From: DATDYW01 sp964574865
Lineage (GTDB): Bacteria; Patescibacteriota; Minisyncoccia; Phycocordibacterales; JAACPR01
Reading direction: 5' to 3'
Assembly: GCA_964574865.1 (NCBI GenBank)
Contig: CAZNOT010000013.1
Span: 1 to 14,108, forward strand
DNA: 14,108 bases
Below the pieces are notes generated by a model. That model was not told where the DNA came from, searched no databases, and saw nothing but the letters and a program-made list of their open reading frames with translations. The translations under genes and the position numbers were made by a program. The first letter of the stretch is position 1. Each line of letters opens with the position of its first letter. Below are positions 1 through 7,149 of this stretch, one piece after another.

Positions 1-1
1 C

Positions 2-1369
2 TACGACTACGGCTACACCTACGACTACGGCAACTCGTACGACTACGACTACGGCGGCTACGCCTACGATTATGATGGCTACGACTACGGCGGCTACGCC
101 TACGACTACGGCAATGGCAGCCCGCTCGGCCTCTCGGTGACCACCCAGAGCTACGCTCCGGGTTACGCTAGCTCGTACAGTTTCGGTGGCGGCAACAATG
201 GCGGCTGCTGGGGCGGCGACTGCGGCGGCGGTTGCGTTGGCTCCCACTGTGACGACTACGCGGGCTGCTCCGGCTCTTCCTGCGACGACGACCTCCAGGT
301 CGAGTGCGAGGTTACCGACACCACCATCGAGGAAGGCGACTGCGTGACCTACTCGGCTAGCGTCGACGGCGGCGACTCCCCGTTCGACTACGATTGGTCC
401 GGCGACACCGAGGGCGTCGATAAGAACGCTTCCTCCATCAAGGTTTGCTACGACGACGCCGGCTCCTACAGGGTCTCGGTCAAGGTCGAGGACGACGACA
501 ACCAGCGCGACACCGACTCCTGCCCGATCGTCGTTGTCAAAGATGACGGCGGCTGCTCCGGCTCTTCCTGCGACGACGACCTCCAGGTCGAGTGCGAGGT
601 TACCGACACCACCATCGAGGAAGGCGACTGCGTGACCTACTCGGCTAGCGTCGACGGCGGCGACTCCCCGTTCGACTACGATTGGTCCGGCGACACCCGC
701 GGCAAAGACGACGGAGACTCCTCTTTCAAGGTCTGCTACCCGAACTCCGGCACCTACGAGGTCGAGGTCGAGGTGACCGACGACGACAACCAGAAGGACG
801 CCGATTCCTGCAAGGTCAAAGTTGAAGACAAGGACGACGATGACGACAACGATTTCGACGTCGAGTGCCGCGCGAGCGACTACTCCATCGACGAAGGCGA
901 CTGCGTGACCTACTCGGTTCGCATCGACGGCGGCGACTCCCCGTTCGACTACGACTGGAACGGCGACCTCGAGGGCGAGGACGACGACGACGGGAAAACC
1001 ATCCGCGTTTGCTACGACGACTCCGGCGACTACGACGTCTCAATCGTGGTCGAGGACGACGACGGCAACCGCGAGTCTGACACCTGCGAGATCGAGGTGG
1101 ACGACGATGGTGGCGGCCGCAACGTGAACGTTCACAACGACCGCGATGATGGCCCGAACGGCTACCTCGCCTCGGTCGACGCCGTGTACCTTTCCCAGAT
1201 CCCGTACACCGGCCCGGAGGAGACTGCCGCCCTCGTGGCCGCTGCCCTCGCCGTGATTGGACTCGGATTCGGCACCGCGATTCACCTCAAGAAGCGCTCG
1301 CTGAAGAAGGGTAACTCCGACCGGGTCGCCGCCTTCAAGGCCGCGAACCTCGCGAAGAAGGCTGCGTAA
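2..1369 (+). CDS. Anchored PKD-like surface protein, 5'-truncated
   Basis: The frame is open to the window edge, so 455 C-terminal residues of a larger protein are visible; the GTG at 137 is internal, not the start. Residues 1-39 are a Tyr/Asp/Gly repeat with 16 tyrosines. Residues 65-95 are Gly/Cys rich. Three PKD-like domains follow at about 293-538, 581-826 and 854-1102. Each carries the shared motif DGGDSPFDYDW and four cysteines, so disulfides are plausible. Linkers before domains 1 and 2 hold CSGSSC, and poly-Asp makes the protein very acidic. The C-terminus has IPYTG (1199-1213), a hydrophobic helix (about 1220-1285) and a Lys/Arg-rich tail. This order matches a sortase-type cell-wall sorting signal, with Ile in place of the usual Leu. 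The likely role is an extracellular adhesin or structural surface protein; the ligand is unknown. PKD assignment is by motif only. The gene ends at a terminator shared with convergent thrS. Confidence 0.85.
   Translation, partial: YDYGYTYDYGNSYDYDYGGYAYDYDGYDYGGYAYDYGNGSPLGLSVTTQSYAPGYASSYSFGGGNNGGCWGGDCGGGCVGSHCDDYAGCSGSSCDDDLQVECEVTDTTIEEGDCVTYSASVDGGDSPFDYDWSGDTEGVDKNASSIKVCYDDAGSYRVSVKVEDDDNQRDTDSCPIVVVKDDGGCSGSSCDDDLQVECEVTDTTIEEGDCVTYSASVDGGDSPFDYDWSGDTRGKDDGDSSFKVCYPNSGTYEVEVEVTDDDNQKDADSCKVKVEDKDDDDDNDFDVECRASDYSIDEGDCVTYSVRIDGGDSPFDYDWNGDLEGEDDDDGKTIRVCYDDSGDYDVSIVVEDDDGNRESDTCEIEVDDDGGGRNVNVHNDRDDGPNGYLASVDAVYLSQIPYTGPEETAALVAAALAVIGLGFGTAIHLKKRSLKKGNSDRVAAFKAANLAKKAA
44..105 (+). 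repeat. Tyr-Asp-Gly coding tandem repeat
   Basis: Bases 44-69 and 80-105 are identical over 26 bases with a 36-base period, both encoding YDYGGYAYD. The surrounding 1-118 is the same low-complexity TAC-GAC-TAC-GGC type and probably continues upstream of the window. Confidence 0.85.
263..697 (+). repeat. 147-bp perfect direct duplication within PKD repeats
   Basis: Bases 263-409 and 551-697 are identical at every position, offset 288 bp. They cover the CSGSSC linker and the first half of PKD-like domains 1 and 2. Identity stops abruptly at base 410 versus 698, after which the two domains differ at DNA and protein level. The third domain (from 854) shares only shorter blocks. Identity including synonymous sites points to recent duplication or gene conversion. 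Confidence 0.95.
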
Positions 1370-1386
1370 GCCGATCGATTAACCGA

Positions 1387-1426
1387 AAAAGAGAGCGGCC
1401 GCCCGAAAGGGCGGCCGCTCTCTTTT
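1387..1426. terminator. Bidirectional intrinsic terminator
   Basis: An 18-bp perfect stem (1387-1404 with 1409-1426) is capped by a GAAA tetraloop. The stem has AAAA on its 5' side and TTTT on its 3' side, so it gives a U-tract on both strands. It lies between the convergent surface-protein gene and thrS and would serve both. Confidence 0.95.
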
Positions 1427-1436
1427 CGTCTGGAAG

Positions 1437-3191
1437 CTACGCGGGCAGACGCTTCTCCTTCGCCTCCGCGGCGAGCAGCGCGATGGCCTCCGCGACGGGC
1501 AGCGGGCCAATCTTGGCGCCCGAGCGCGCCTCGAGCGTGACCTGACCCTCGGCCTCTTTGTCGCCGACGACGATCACGTAGGGGACTTTCATGAGCTTGG
1601 CGTTGCGAATCTTCTTGCCGAACGACTCGCCGCCGGCGTCTACTTCGGGGCGCAGGCCCGCGGCGCGCATCTCGGCGGCTAGCTTCTCCGCGAACTCGAT
1701 GTGCGCGTCCTTGACCGGGATGATTGAGGTTTGGACGGGGGAGAGCCAGAGCGGGAACGCGCCGGCGAAGTGCTCGATCATGACGCCCATGAAGCGCTCG
1801 AGCGAACCGGAGATTGCGCGGTGAATGACGACCGGACGCTCCTTCTCGCTCTTCTCGTTGATGAACGAAAGGTTGAAGCGCTCGGGCAGGTTGAAGTCGC
1901 ACTGGATGGTGGCTAGCTGCCACTCGCGGCCGATGGCGTCCTTGAACATGAAGTCGAGCTTAGGGCCGTAGAAGGCGGCTTCGCCCTCAGCTGGCTTGAA
2001 AGGCAAGTTCTCGGACTCGCACACCGAGCGGAGCGACCCTTCAGCCATCTCCCACACGTCGTCGCCGCCGAGGTACTGGCTCTTGTCTGCGCCGCGGAGC
2101 GACAGGCGCACCCAGTAGCCGTCGAGCATGCCCATGGTCGCGTAGAACTTCTTGATGATGCCGACGATAGCGCGCGCCTCGTCCTGAATCTGCTCCTTGC
2201 GGCAGAAGAGGTGGCCGTCGTCTTGGGTGATGGCGCGGACGCGGGTGAGACCGCTCAGCTGGCCAGACTTCTCATCGCGGTAGATGGTCGCCGGTTCGAA
2301 GTAGCGCACGGGCATGTCGCGGTACGAGAACTGGTTGTCCGCAAAAATCTGCATGTGGTGCGGGCAGTTCATGGGCTTCATGAAGAACTTGTCGTCTTTG
2401 CCCTGCACCCGGAAAATCTCGTCGCCGAACTTGGCGGCGTGGCCGGAGGTCTCGTAGAGCGTCTCGCGCGCGATGTGCGGCGTCCAGACGCGCTGGTAGC
2501 CGATGCCGGAATGCATTTCCCAGAGGTACTCCTCAATTTCGCGCCGAATGAGCGCGCCGTTCGGCTTGAGGAGCGGCAGGCCGGCGCCGACGAGCGGCGA
2601 GATTGTGTAGATGCCGAGCTGAGGGCCGAGAATTTTATGGTCGCGCTTGGCGGCCTCCTCGCGCTGGGCCACGTAGGCGTCCAGCTCCTCCTTGGCCATG
2701 AAGGCGAGGCCGTAGATTCGGGTGAGCATCGGCTTCGACTCGTCGCCGCGCCAGTAGGCGCCAGCCACTCGCTCGAGCTTGAACGAGTCTGGGGCAATCT
2801 CGCCGGCGGCGGCGACGTGCGGCCCGGCGCAGAGGTCGACGAAGTCGCCGGTCTGGTAGGTCGTCAGCTTCTCGCCCTTGGCCGCCAGCTCCTCGATGAG
2901 CTCGAGCTTGTAGGGCTGCGCGGCGAAACGGGCGCGGGCCTCGTCGGCCGAGATGTCGGCCAGGAGGAAAGGCGGATTTGCGGCAATCGACGCGCGCATG
3001 CCCTCCTCGAACTTCGCGAGGTCTTCGGGGGCAGGGGTCTTGCCAGGGCTAAACTCGAAGTCGTAGTAGAAGCCGTCGTCAATCCAGGGGCCGATGGCTA
3101 GCTTCGCCGCCGGATCGTGCCTCAGGACCTCGATGGCGAGCAGGTGGGCGAGCGAGTGCCGGGCGCGAATCAGCTTATCGTTGGTTTCCAT
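1437..3191 (-). CDS. thrS: Threonyl-tRNA synthetase lacking the TGS domain
   Basis: Charges tRNA-Thr with threonine in the cytoplasm (class II aminoacyl-tRNA synthetase). From ATG 3191 it has 584 residues, against about 640 for the E. coli enzyme. It opens directly in the editing domain: HSLAH (H12, H16) and C121/H125 of DLCAGPH are the editing-site residues. The catalytic core has C276 in MNCPHH, H327 in QDDGHLF and H457 in VIHRAISGS, the three zinc ligands of the family, plus motif 2 around YRDEKSG. The anticodon-binding domain occupies about 485-580 with GESFGKKIR. The N-terminal TGS domain of about 60 residues is absent. A GTG at 3221 would add only ten residues, with no TGS similarity. 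ATG 3191 is preferred because it starts the recognisable fold and lies 15 bases from a -10 box. It converges with the surface-protein gene and diverges from the 114-residue orphan. Confidence 0.96.
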   Translation of the reverse strand: METNDKLIRARHSLAHLLAIEVLRHDPAAKLAIGPWIDDGFYYDFEFSPGKTPAPEDLAKFEEGMRASIAANPPFLLADISADEARARFAAQPYKLELIEELAAKGEKLTTYQTGDFVDLCAGPHVAAAGEIAPDSFKLERVAGAYWRGDESKPMLTRIYGLAFMAKEELDAYVAQREEAAKRDHKILGPQLGIYTISPLVGAGLPLLKPNGALIRREIEEYLWEMHSGIGYQRVWTPHIARETLYETSGHAAKFGDEIFRVQGKDDKFFMKPMNCPHHMQIFADNQFSYRDMPVRYFEPATIYRDEKSGQLSGLTRVRAITQDDGHLFCRKEQIQDEARAIVGIIKKFYATMGMLDGYWVRLSLRGADKSQYLGGDDVWEMAEGSLRSVCESENLPFKPAEGEAAFYGPKLDFMFKDAIGREWQLATIQCDFNLPERFNLSFINEKSEKERPVVIHRAISGSLERFMGVMIEHFAGAFPLWLSPVQTSIIPVKDAHIEFAEKLAAEMRAAGLRPEVDAGGESFGKKIRNAKLMKVPYVIVVGDKEAEGQVTLEARSGAKIGPLPVAEAIALLAAEAKEKRLPA

Positions 3192-3206
3192 GGGTTTGTG
3201 GGGGAA

Positions 3207-3215
3207 AGGGTAGCA
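3207..3215 (-). promoter_or_regulatory. thrS extended -10 promoter element
   Basis: Read on the minus strand, TGC is followed by TACCCT (complement 3212-3207). The predicted transcription start, near 3200, is about nine bases before ATG 3191. No Shine-Dalgarno sequence lies between box and start. It matches the short-leader pattern of the other promoters here. Confidence 0.5.
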
Positions 3216-3268
3216 CGTCACTCGGCCAAATGCCCACAGAACCGTTTGGCGGCGGCGCGTTCGCGGGG

Positions 3269-3274
3269 TAGCGT
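3269..3274 (+). promoter_or_regulatory. -10 box of the 114-residue orphan gene
   Basis: TAGCGT at 3269-3274 places a transcription start at about 3281, one base before ATG 3282, giving an essentially leaderless mRNA. No convincing -35 was seen. Confidence 0.45.
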
Positions 3275-3281
3275 AGCGCGC

Positions 3282-3626
3282 ATGAGCACCACCAAGAAAA
3301 TACCGAAACCAAATTCAGAAAAATGCTACGCGCTCGCGCTGGGTCGTCTCGCGGAGATGGTCCGTGGGTACGCCACGTTTGTGCGGGAGGTGACGCTGAG
3401 AAACCTGCCTCAATCTGGGGCCAAGCTACTGGTCGATACCGTCGACTGGTCGCTGTGGCAGGACAGGAAGAGTCGGCTCTCCGGAGCGGCAACGGTGCTC
3501 GGCCTTGGCGCGCGCAAGCTCCGGACAATGCACCTCGACGAGCAGGACAGAATTGGGTGGCGGGGCATTCCCGAGACGGCGAGGGGATTCATTCGGAGCG
3601 ATCTCCCACTCTCACGTCGCAAGTAA
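3282..3626 (+). CDS. Orphan basic protein, 114 residues
   Basis: I do not recognise a family. The protein has 114 residues, is Lys/Arg rich at both ends (MSTTKKIPKP at the start, SRRK at the end), and has no signal peptide or membrane helix. Residues 15-60 look helical and amphipathic, with aromatic residues in VDWSLW. Start ATG 3282 is chosen over upstream in-frame codons because a TAGCGT -10 box ends eight bases before it; upstream codons would overlap thrS. The unit has its own intrinsic terminator at 3657-3682 on the same strand. Promoter, ORF and terminator in order make this a likely real monocistronic gene rather than a chance frame in GC-rich DNA. It is divergent from thrS across 90 bases. 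Confidence 0.65.
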   Translation: MSTTKKIPKPNSEKCYALALGRLAEMVRGYATFVREVTLRNLPQSGAKLLVDTVDWSLWQDRKSRLSGAATVLGLGARKLRTMHLDEQDRIGWRGIPETARGFIRSDLPLSRRK

Positions 3627-3656
3627 AGTATCCCCGCGGTAATCCAACCACGCACC

Positions 3657-3682
3657 AGCCCGGTAGCCGGGCTTTTCTTTTT
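3657..3682 (+). terminator. Intrinsic terminator of the 114-residue orphan
   Basis: AGCCCGG (3657-3663) pairs with CCGGGCT (3667-3673) around a TAG loop. A T-rich tract with one C interruption runs to 3682. The U-tract is on the plus strand, 30 bases after the orphan's stop codon. Confidence 0.9.
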
Positions 3683-3782
3683 GCGGCGATCAGGTTACGG
3701 CGGGCGTCTCCCGCGACGCGCTCGCCTCTGCGGGGGCGTTGCTCCGAGGTGGAACTCTGACGCTCGCGAAAATGTCCCGCCT

Positions 3783-3804
3783 AGCCGCATCGCGCGGCTT
3801 TTCT
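3783..3804 (+). terminator. Second plus-strand terminator antisense to the dnaE end
   Basis: AGCCGC (3783-3788) pairs with GCGGCT (3794-3799) around five bases, followed by TTTTCT on the plus strand. Read in the dnaE direction the hairpin is followed by AGGCGGGAC with no U-tract, so it fits plus-strand transcripts better. The stretch 3683-3782 before it holds no supportable gene. It may be a backup terminator for the orphan or end an unseen small RNA. Confidence 0.55.
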
Positions 3805-3807
3805 CTC

Positions 3808-6800
3808 CTACGCCGCCACCGCCGGCGCCGCCGACGCCAGCCGCTTGATCTTGTCGATGATGACGCTGCGCTCGCCGTTCCGGAGGGAGACTTTCCCCTT
3901 CACCGCCACCACGCGGTCGGCCTTCACGAGCTCGTCGTAGGTCTTGCGGGCCTCGGGGAAGACGACGCACTCGACGGTGCCGGAGAAATCGCGGAGCGTC
4001 ATGAAACTCATGAGGTCGCCCTTCGCGGTGCGCAGATCTTTGACCGTCTCGACGACGCCGGCGAGCACGATCGCGGCGCCGTCGCGGCTCTTCTCTTTGA
4101 CCCACTGGGTGTTCTTTTCGCGCTTCACCAGGTCCTCCCTCCACGGGTCGAGCGGGTGGCCCGAGAGGTAGAGACCCAGCAGCTCCTTCTCCCAGCCCAG
4201 GCGCTCCTCGAGCGAAGCCTCCGGCGCGGGATCGAGGCGGATCGACGTGGCCGCCGCTGTGCCGCCGAAGAGCGAGTTCTGGTTCTCGGGCACCTTCGCG
4301 AGGTCGCGCTTCCACTCGATGAGGCGGTCGAGGTTCGCCACGATGGTCGCGCGCGGCCCCAGCTCGTCGAGCGCGCCGCACTTGGCGAGCGCCTCGAGCC
4401 CCTTGCGGTTCATGTCCTTTCCGGTGACGCGCGTCATGAAGTCCTCGATCGTCTTGAACGGGCCGCCGCGCTTGCGCTCGGCCTCGACCGCCTGCGCCAC
4501 GCCCTCGCCGAAGTTCTTGATGGTGGCGAGGCCGAAGCGGATCGACTCCTTGCCCTCGGCGTCGCGGAGCACCGTGAAGTCCGCGCCCGACTCGTTCACG
4601 GACGGCGGCAAGACCGGGATTCCCATGCGCGCGCACTCGCGGACGTAGAGCGCGATTTCCTCCGTGTCGGAGGTGTGCGCCACCAGGACCGCAGCCATGT
4701 AGAGCGCTGGGTAGTTCGCCTTCATGTACGCCGTCTGGTACGCGACGCGGCCGTAGGACGCGGCGTGCGCTTTGTTGAAGCCGTAGGCGGCGAACGGCTC
4801 GATGAGGAGCCACAGCTCGTCGGCTTTCTGCTCGCTCATGCCGTGCTCCAGGAGGCCCTTCTTGAGCTTGCTCTTCTGCTCCTCCATGAGCTCCGGGATT
4901 TTCTTGCCCATCGCCTTGCGCAGCTTGTCGGCCTCGAGCCACGAGTAGCCCGCCAGCTCGATGGCGATCAGCATGACGTCATCCTGGTAGGTGATGACGC
5001 CGTGCGAGAGCGCGAGGATCGATTTCATGCGCGGGTCGAGGTAGCGCACCTTCGATGGGTCGTGCTTGCGCGCGATGTACTCCGGGATCATTTCGATCGG
5101 GCCGGGGCGGTAGAGCGCCACCATCGCGTTGATGTCGTGGATCGTCGACGGCTTGAGCTCGACGAGGAACTTGGTCATGCCGTCGCCGTTGAGCTGGAAG
5201 AGGCCTTCGGTCTCGCCGCGCGCGAGCATTTGGAACGTTTTCGCATCGTCGAGGGGGATGTTCTCGATGTCGACAATTTCACCGGTCGACTCGCGCACGC
5301 GACGCACCGCGTCGGCCAGAATGGAGAGGTTGCGGATTCCGAGGAAATCGAACTTGAGGAGGCCGACGTTGTCCTCGCCGACGGCGTGCATGTCGAACTG
5401 GGTCACGAGCTTGCCGCGCCCCTCCTCGCTCGTCTTGGGGTCGAACTGCACCGGCGTGTACTCGGTGAGGGGCTTGGGCGCGATCACGACGCCGGCGGCG
5501 TGCACCGACATGTGGCGCGCGCAACCCTCAATTTTCTTGGCGGTGTCGATGATGCGCTTGGTGTCGGCGTCTTTCCTGTACAGCTCGGCGAGCTCGGGCA
5601 CCTCGGCGAGCGCGCGGTCGATCGTCATGGCGAAGCCCTGGGCGCCGAGCGGGATGAGCTTCGATATCTGGTCGCCCTTCTGGTAGTCGTAGCCGAGCGC
5701 GCGCGCCGTGTCGCGCACCGCGCCCTTCGCCATCATGGTGCCGAACGTGCCGATCTGCGCGACCTTGTCCGCGCCGTACTTCTCGCGCACGTAGGTGATC
5801 ATCTCGTCGCGGCGGTTATCGGCGTAGTCCATGTCTACGTCGGGTGCGGACGGGCGCTCGGGGTTGAGGAAGCGCTCGAACGGGAGGCCGTACTCCAGCG
5901 GGTTCACGTTGGTGATGCCCGTGACGTAGGTCGTGAGCGACCCGGCGACCGAGCCGCGGATGGTCGTGAGGATGCCCCGCGAGCGCGCCTCGCGCAAAAG
6001 GTCGGCCACCACGAGGAAGTAGACCGAGTAGCCCTTCTTGGCGATGACGGAGAGCTCGTAGTCGAGGCGCTCTTTCGCGGCGCCCTCGAGCGCGACGCCG
6101 CGCTTCGGCGCGCCCTCGTACGCGAGGTGGCGCAGCTCGTCGTCCGGCGCGCGACCGGAACTGATCGGGTAGTCGGGGAACTTCCACTCGCCCATTCTGA
6201 AATCGAGCGTGCAGCGTTCGGCGATTTTCCCCGCGTTCTCGAACGCGTCGGGTAAATCGGCGAACCGGTCGGCCATCTCGGAGACCGAGGGGAGGTAAAA
6301 ATCGTCGTCGTCGTCTGATTTTTTCTCGCCGGGCGCGCCAGAGCTCATGACCGACTGCAGCGTGGTGCGCGCGACGCGGTCCTCCGGCCGGAGGTAGTAG
6401 ACGTCGTGCGCGGCGACCATCGGCACGCCCTGCTCGCGGGCGAAGGCAACCAGCTGGCTGCGGCGCATGGCGGCGCTGTCCATTTCGGGGTGCGTGCAAA
6501 TTTCCATGAAAACGTTCCCCTCGCCGTAGTTCTTTCGGTAGAAGTCCAGGAACTCCAGCGCGCGCTCTCTGTTGGCTACGGCGAGCGAGCGCGCCACGTC
6601 GCCCGACCAGAAGGGCAGGACGCACACGAGCCCCTCGCGGTGGCGCTCCATGAGCTCGCGGTCGATGCGCGGCTTGTAGTACATACCCTCGAGGTGCGAG
6701 TAGGTGACGAGCGCGATGAGGTTCTTCCAGCCGGTCTCGTTCTCGGCGATGAGCACGAGGCGCGAGCGGCGCGAGTCGATGCGCGGCTCTTTGTCCGCGC

Positions 6801-7026
6801 GGCCGCGCGCGGCAACGTAGAAGTCGACGCCGATGATCGGCTTGATCTCGCGCTTCCGGCACTCGTTCCAGAATTCGATGGCGCCGTAGAGGTTGCCCGC
6901 ATCGGCGAGCCCGAGCGCCCCGTACCCCTGGGCTTTCGCGTACTTCACGAGGTCGGGAATCTGCGCCACGCCGTCGAGGAGGGAGAAGTGGCTGTGGGTG
7001 TGGAGGTTGGCGAAAGGGGCGGCCAT
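3808..7026 (-). CDS. dnaE: DNA polymerase III alpha subunit (DnaE)
   Basis: Catalytic subunit of the replicative polymerase, 1072 residues from ATG 7026. Order: PHP domain (about 5-270), polymerase palm/fingers (about 280-800), helix-hairpin-helix region (about 800-890) and OB fold (about 985-1062). The catalytic aspartates are D396 and D398 in PDVDMD and D560 in LLKFDFLG. RGSVAGS, SHGVITYQDDVM and YGFNKAHAASY are standard family blocks. QNSLF at 916-920 lies where E. coli DnaE carries its clamp-binding QADMF. In the PHP domain H9 and H11 remain, but the usual TDHGN reads LADAGN (Ala at 43) and the usual DVHYL reads DVYYL, so metal binding is probably impaired. The protein ends shortly after the OB fold without the long tau-binding tail of E. 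coli. An upstream in-frame start would add 28 residues with no domain and would swallow the promoter. Confidence 0.97.
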   Translation of the reverse strand: MAAPFANLHTHSHFSLLDGVAQIPDLVKYAKAQGYGALGLADAGNLYGAIEFWNECRKREIKPIIGVDFYVAARGRADKEPRIDSRRSRLVLIAENETGWKNLIALVTYSHLEGMYYKPRIDRELMERHREGLVCVLPFWSGDVARSLAVANRERALEFLDFYRKNYGEGNVFMEICTHPEMDSAAMRRSQLVAFAREQGVPMVAAHDVYYLRPEDRVARTTLQSVMSSGAPGEKKSDDDDDFYLPSVSEMADRFADLPDAFENAGKIAERCTLDFRMGEWKFPDYPISSGRAPDDELRHLAYEGAPKRGVALEGAAKERLDYELSVIAKKGYSVYFLVVADLLREARSRGILTTIRGSVAGSLTTYVTGITNVNPLEYGLPFERFLNPERPSAPDVDMDYADNRRDEMITYVREKYGADKVAQIGTFGTMMAKGAVRDTARALGYDYQKGDQISKLIPLGAQGFAMTIDRALAEVPELAELYRKDADTKRIIDTAKKIEGCARHMSVHAAGVVIAPKPLTEYTPVQFDPKTSEEGRGKLVTQFDMHAVGEDNVGLLKFDFLGIRNLSILADAVRRVRESTGEIVDIENIPLDDAKTFQMLARGETEGLFQLNGDGMTKFLVELKPSTIHDINAMVALYRPGPIEMIPEYIARKHDPSKVRYLDPRMKSILALSHGVITYQDDVMLIAIELAGYSWLEADKLRKAMGKKIPELMEEQKSKLKKGLLEHGMSEQKADELWLLIEPFAAYGFNKAHAASYGRVAYQTAYMKANYPALYMAAVLVAHTSDTEEIALYVRECARMGIPVLPPSVNESGADFTVLRDAEGKESIRFGLATIKNFGEGVAQAVEAERKRGGPFKTIEDFMTRVTGKDMNRKGLEALAKCGALDELGPRATIVANLDRLIEWKRDLAKVPENQNSLFGGTAAATSIRLDPAPEASLEERLGWEKELLGLYLSGHPLDPWREDLVKREKNTQWVKEKSRDGAAIVLAGVVETVKDLRTAKGDLMSFMTLRDFSGTVECVVFPEARKTYDELVKADRVVAVKGKVSLRNGERSVIIDKIKRLASAAPAVAA

Positions 7027-7036
7027 AAGTGGGGCG

Positions 7037-7045
7037 ATTCTACCA
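7037..7045 (-). promoter_or_regulatory. dnaE extended -10 promoter element
   Basis: Minus strand reads TGG then TAGAAT (complement 7045-7037), ten bases before ATG 7026. The predicted transcription start near 7030 gives a leader of about four bases. There is no Shine-Dalgarno sequence. This also supports the chosen dnaE start. Confidence 0.65.
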
Positions 7046-7108
7046 GCCCGAGGCGAAGGAAAAAGGAATAATTGGCAAGGGTAAGCTGCAGAGAGTTTGG
7101 GCTCGGGC

Positions 7109-7136
7109 AAAAGAAAAGCGCCCCGGTTCGGGGCGC
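7109..7136 (-). terminator. Intrinsic terminator of the 154-residue gene
   Basis: GCGCCCCG (7118-7125) pairs with CGGGGCGC (7129-7136) around three bases. On the minus strand the stem is followed by TTTTCTTTT. It lies 13 bases beyond the stop codon at 7150, showing that this stretch is transcribed on the minus strand. Confidence 0.93.
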
Positions 7137-7149
7137 GCGCGGCGTTCGG

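Noticed and set aside
44..105. CRISPR-like array at the left edge
   Set aside because: The repeats are in-frame TAC-GAC-TAC-GGC codons of the surface protein with no unique spacers.
137..139. GTG as start of the surface protein
   Set aside because: The same frame is open to the window edge and continues the Tyr/Asp/Gly repeat, so the GTG is an internal valine codon.
2211..3101. Plus-strand open frame opposite thrS (296 codons)
   Set aside because: Antisense shadow of thrS, whose editing and zinc residues are all present. It has no signals of its own.
3699..3781. A tRNA or tRNA-like gene before dnaE
   Set aside because: No GTTCGAATC-type T-loop, anticodon arm or CCA-adjacent acceptor pairing could be made.
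3739..6255. Long plus-strand open frame opposite dnaE (838 codons)
   Set aside because: It lies antisense to dnaE, which has complete family motifs. The translation is repetitive Arg/Val/Ala/Leu typical of the complement of GC-rich coding DNA, and it lacks a promoter at its start.
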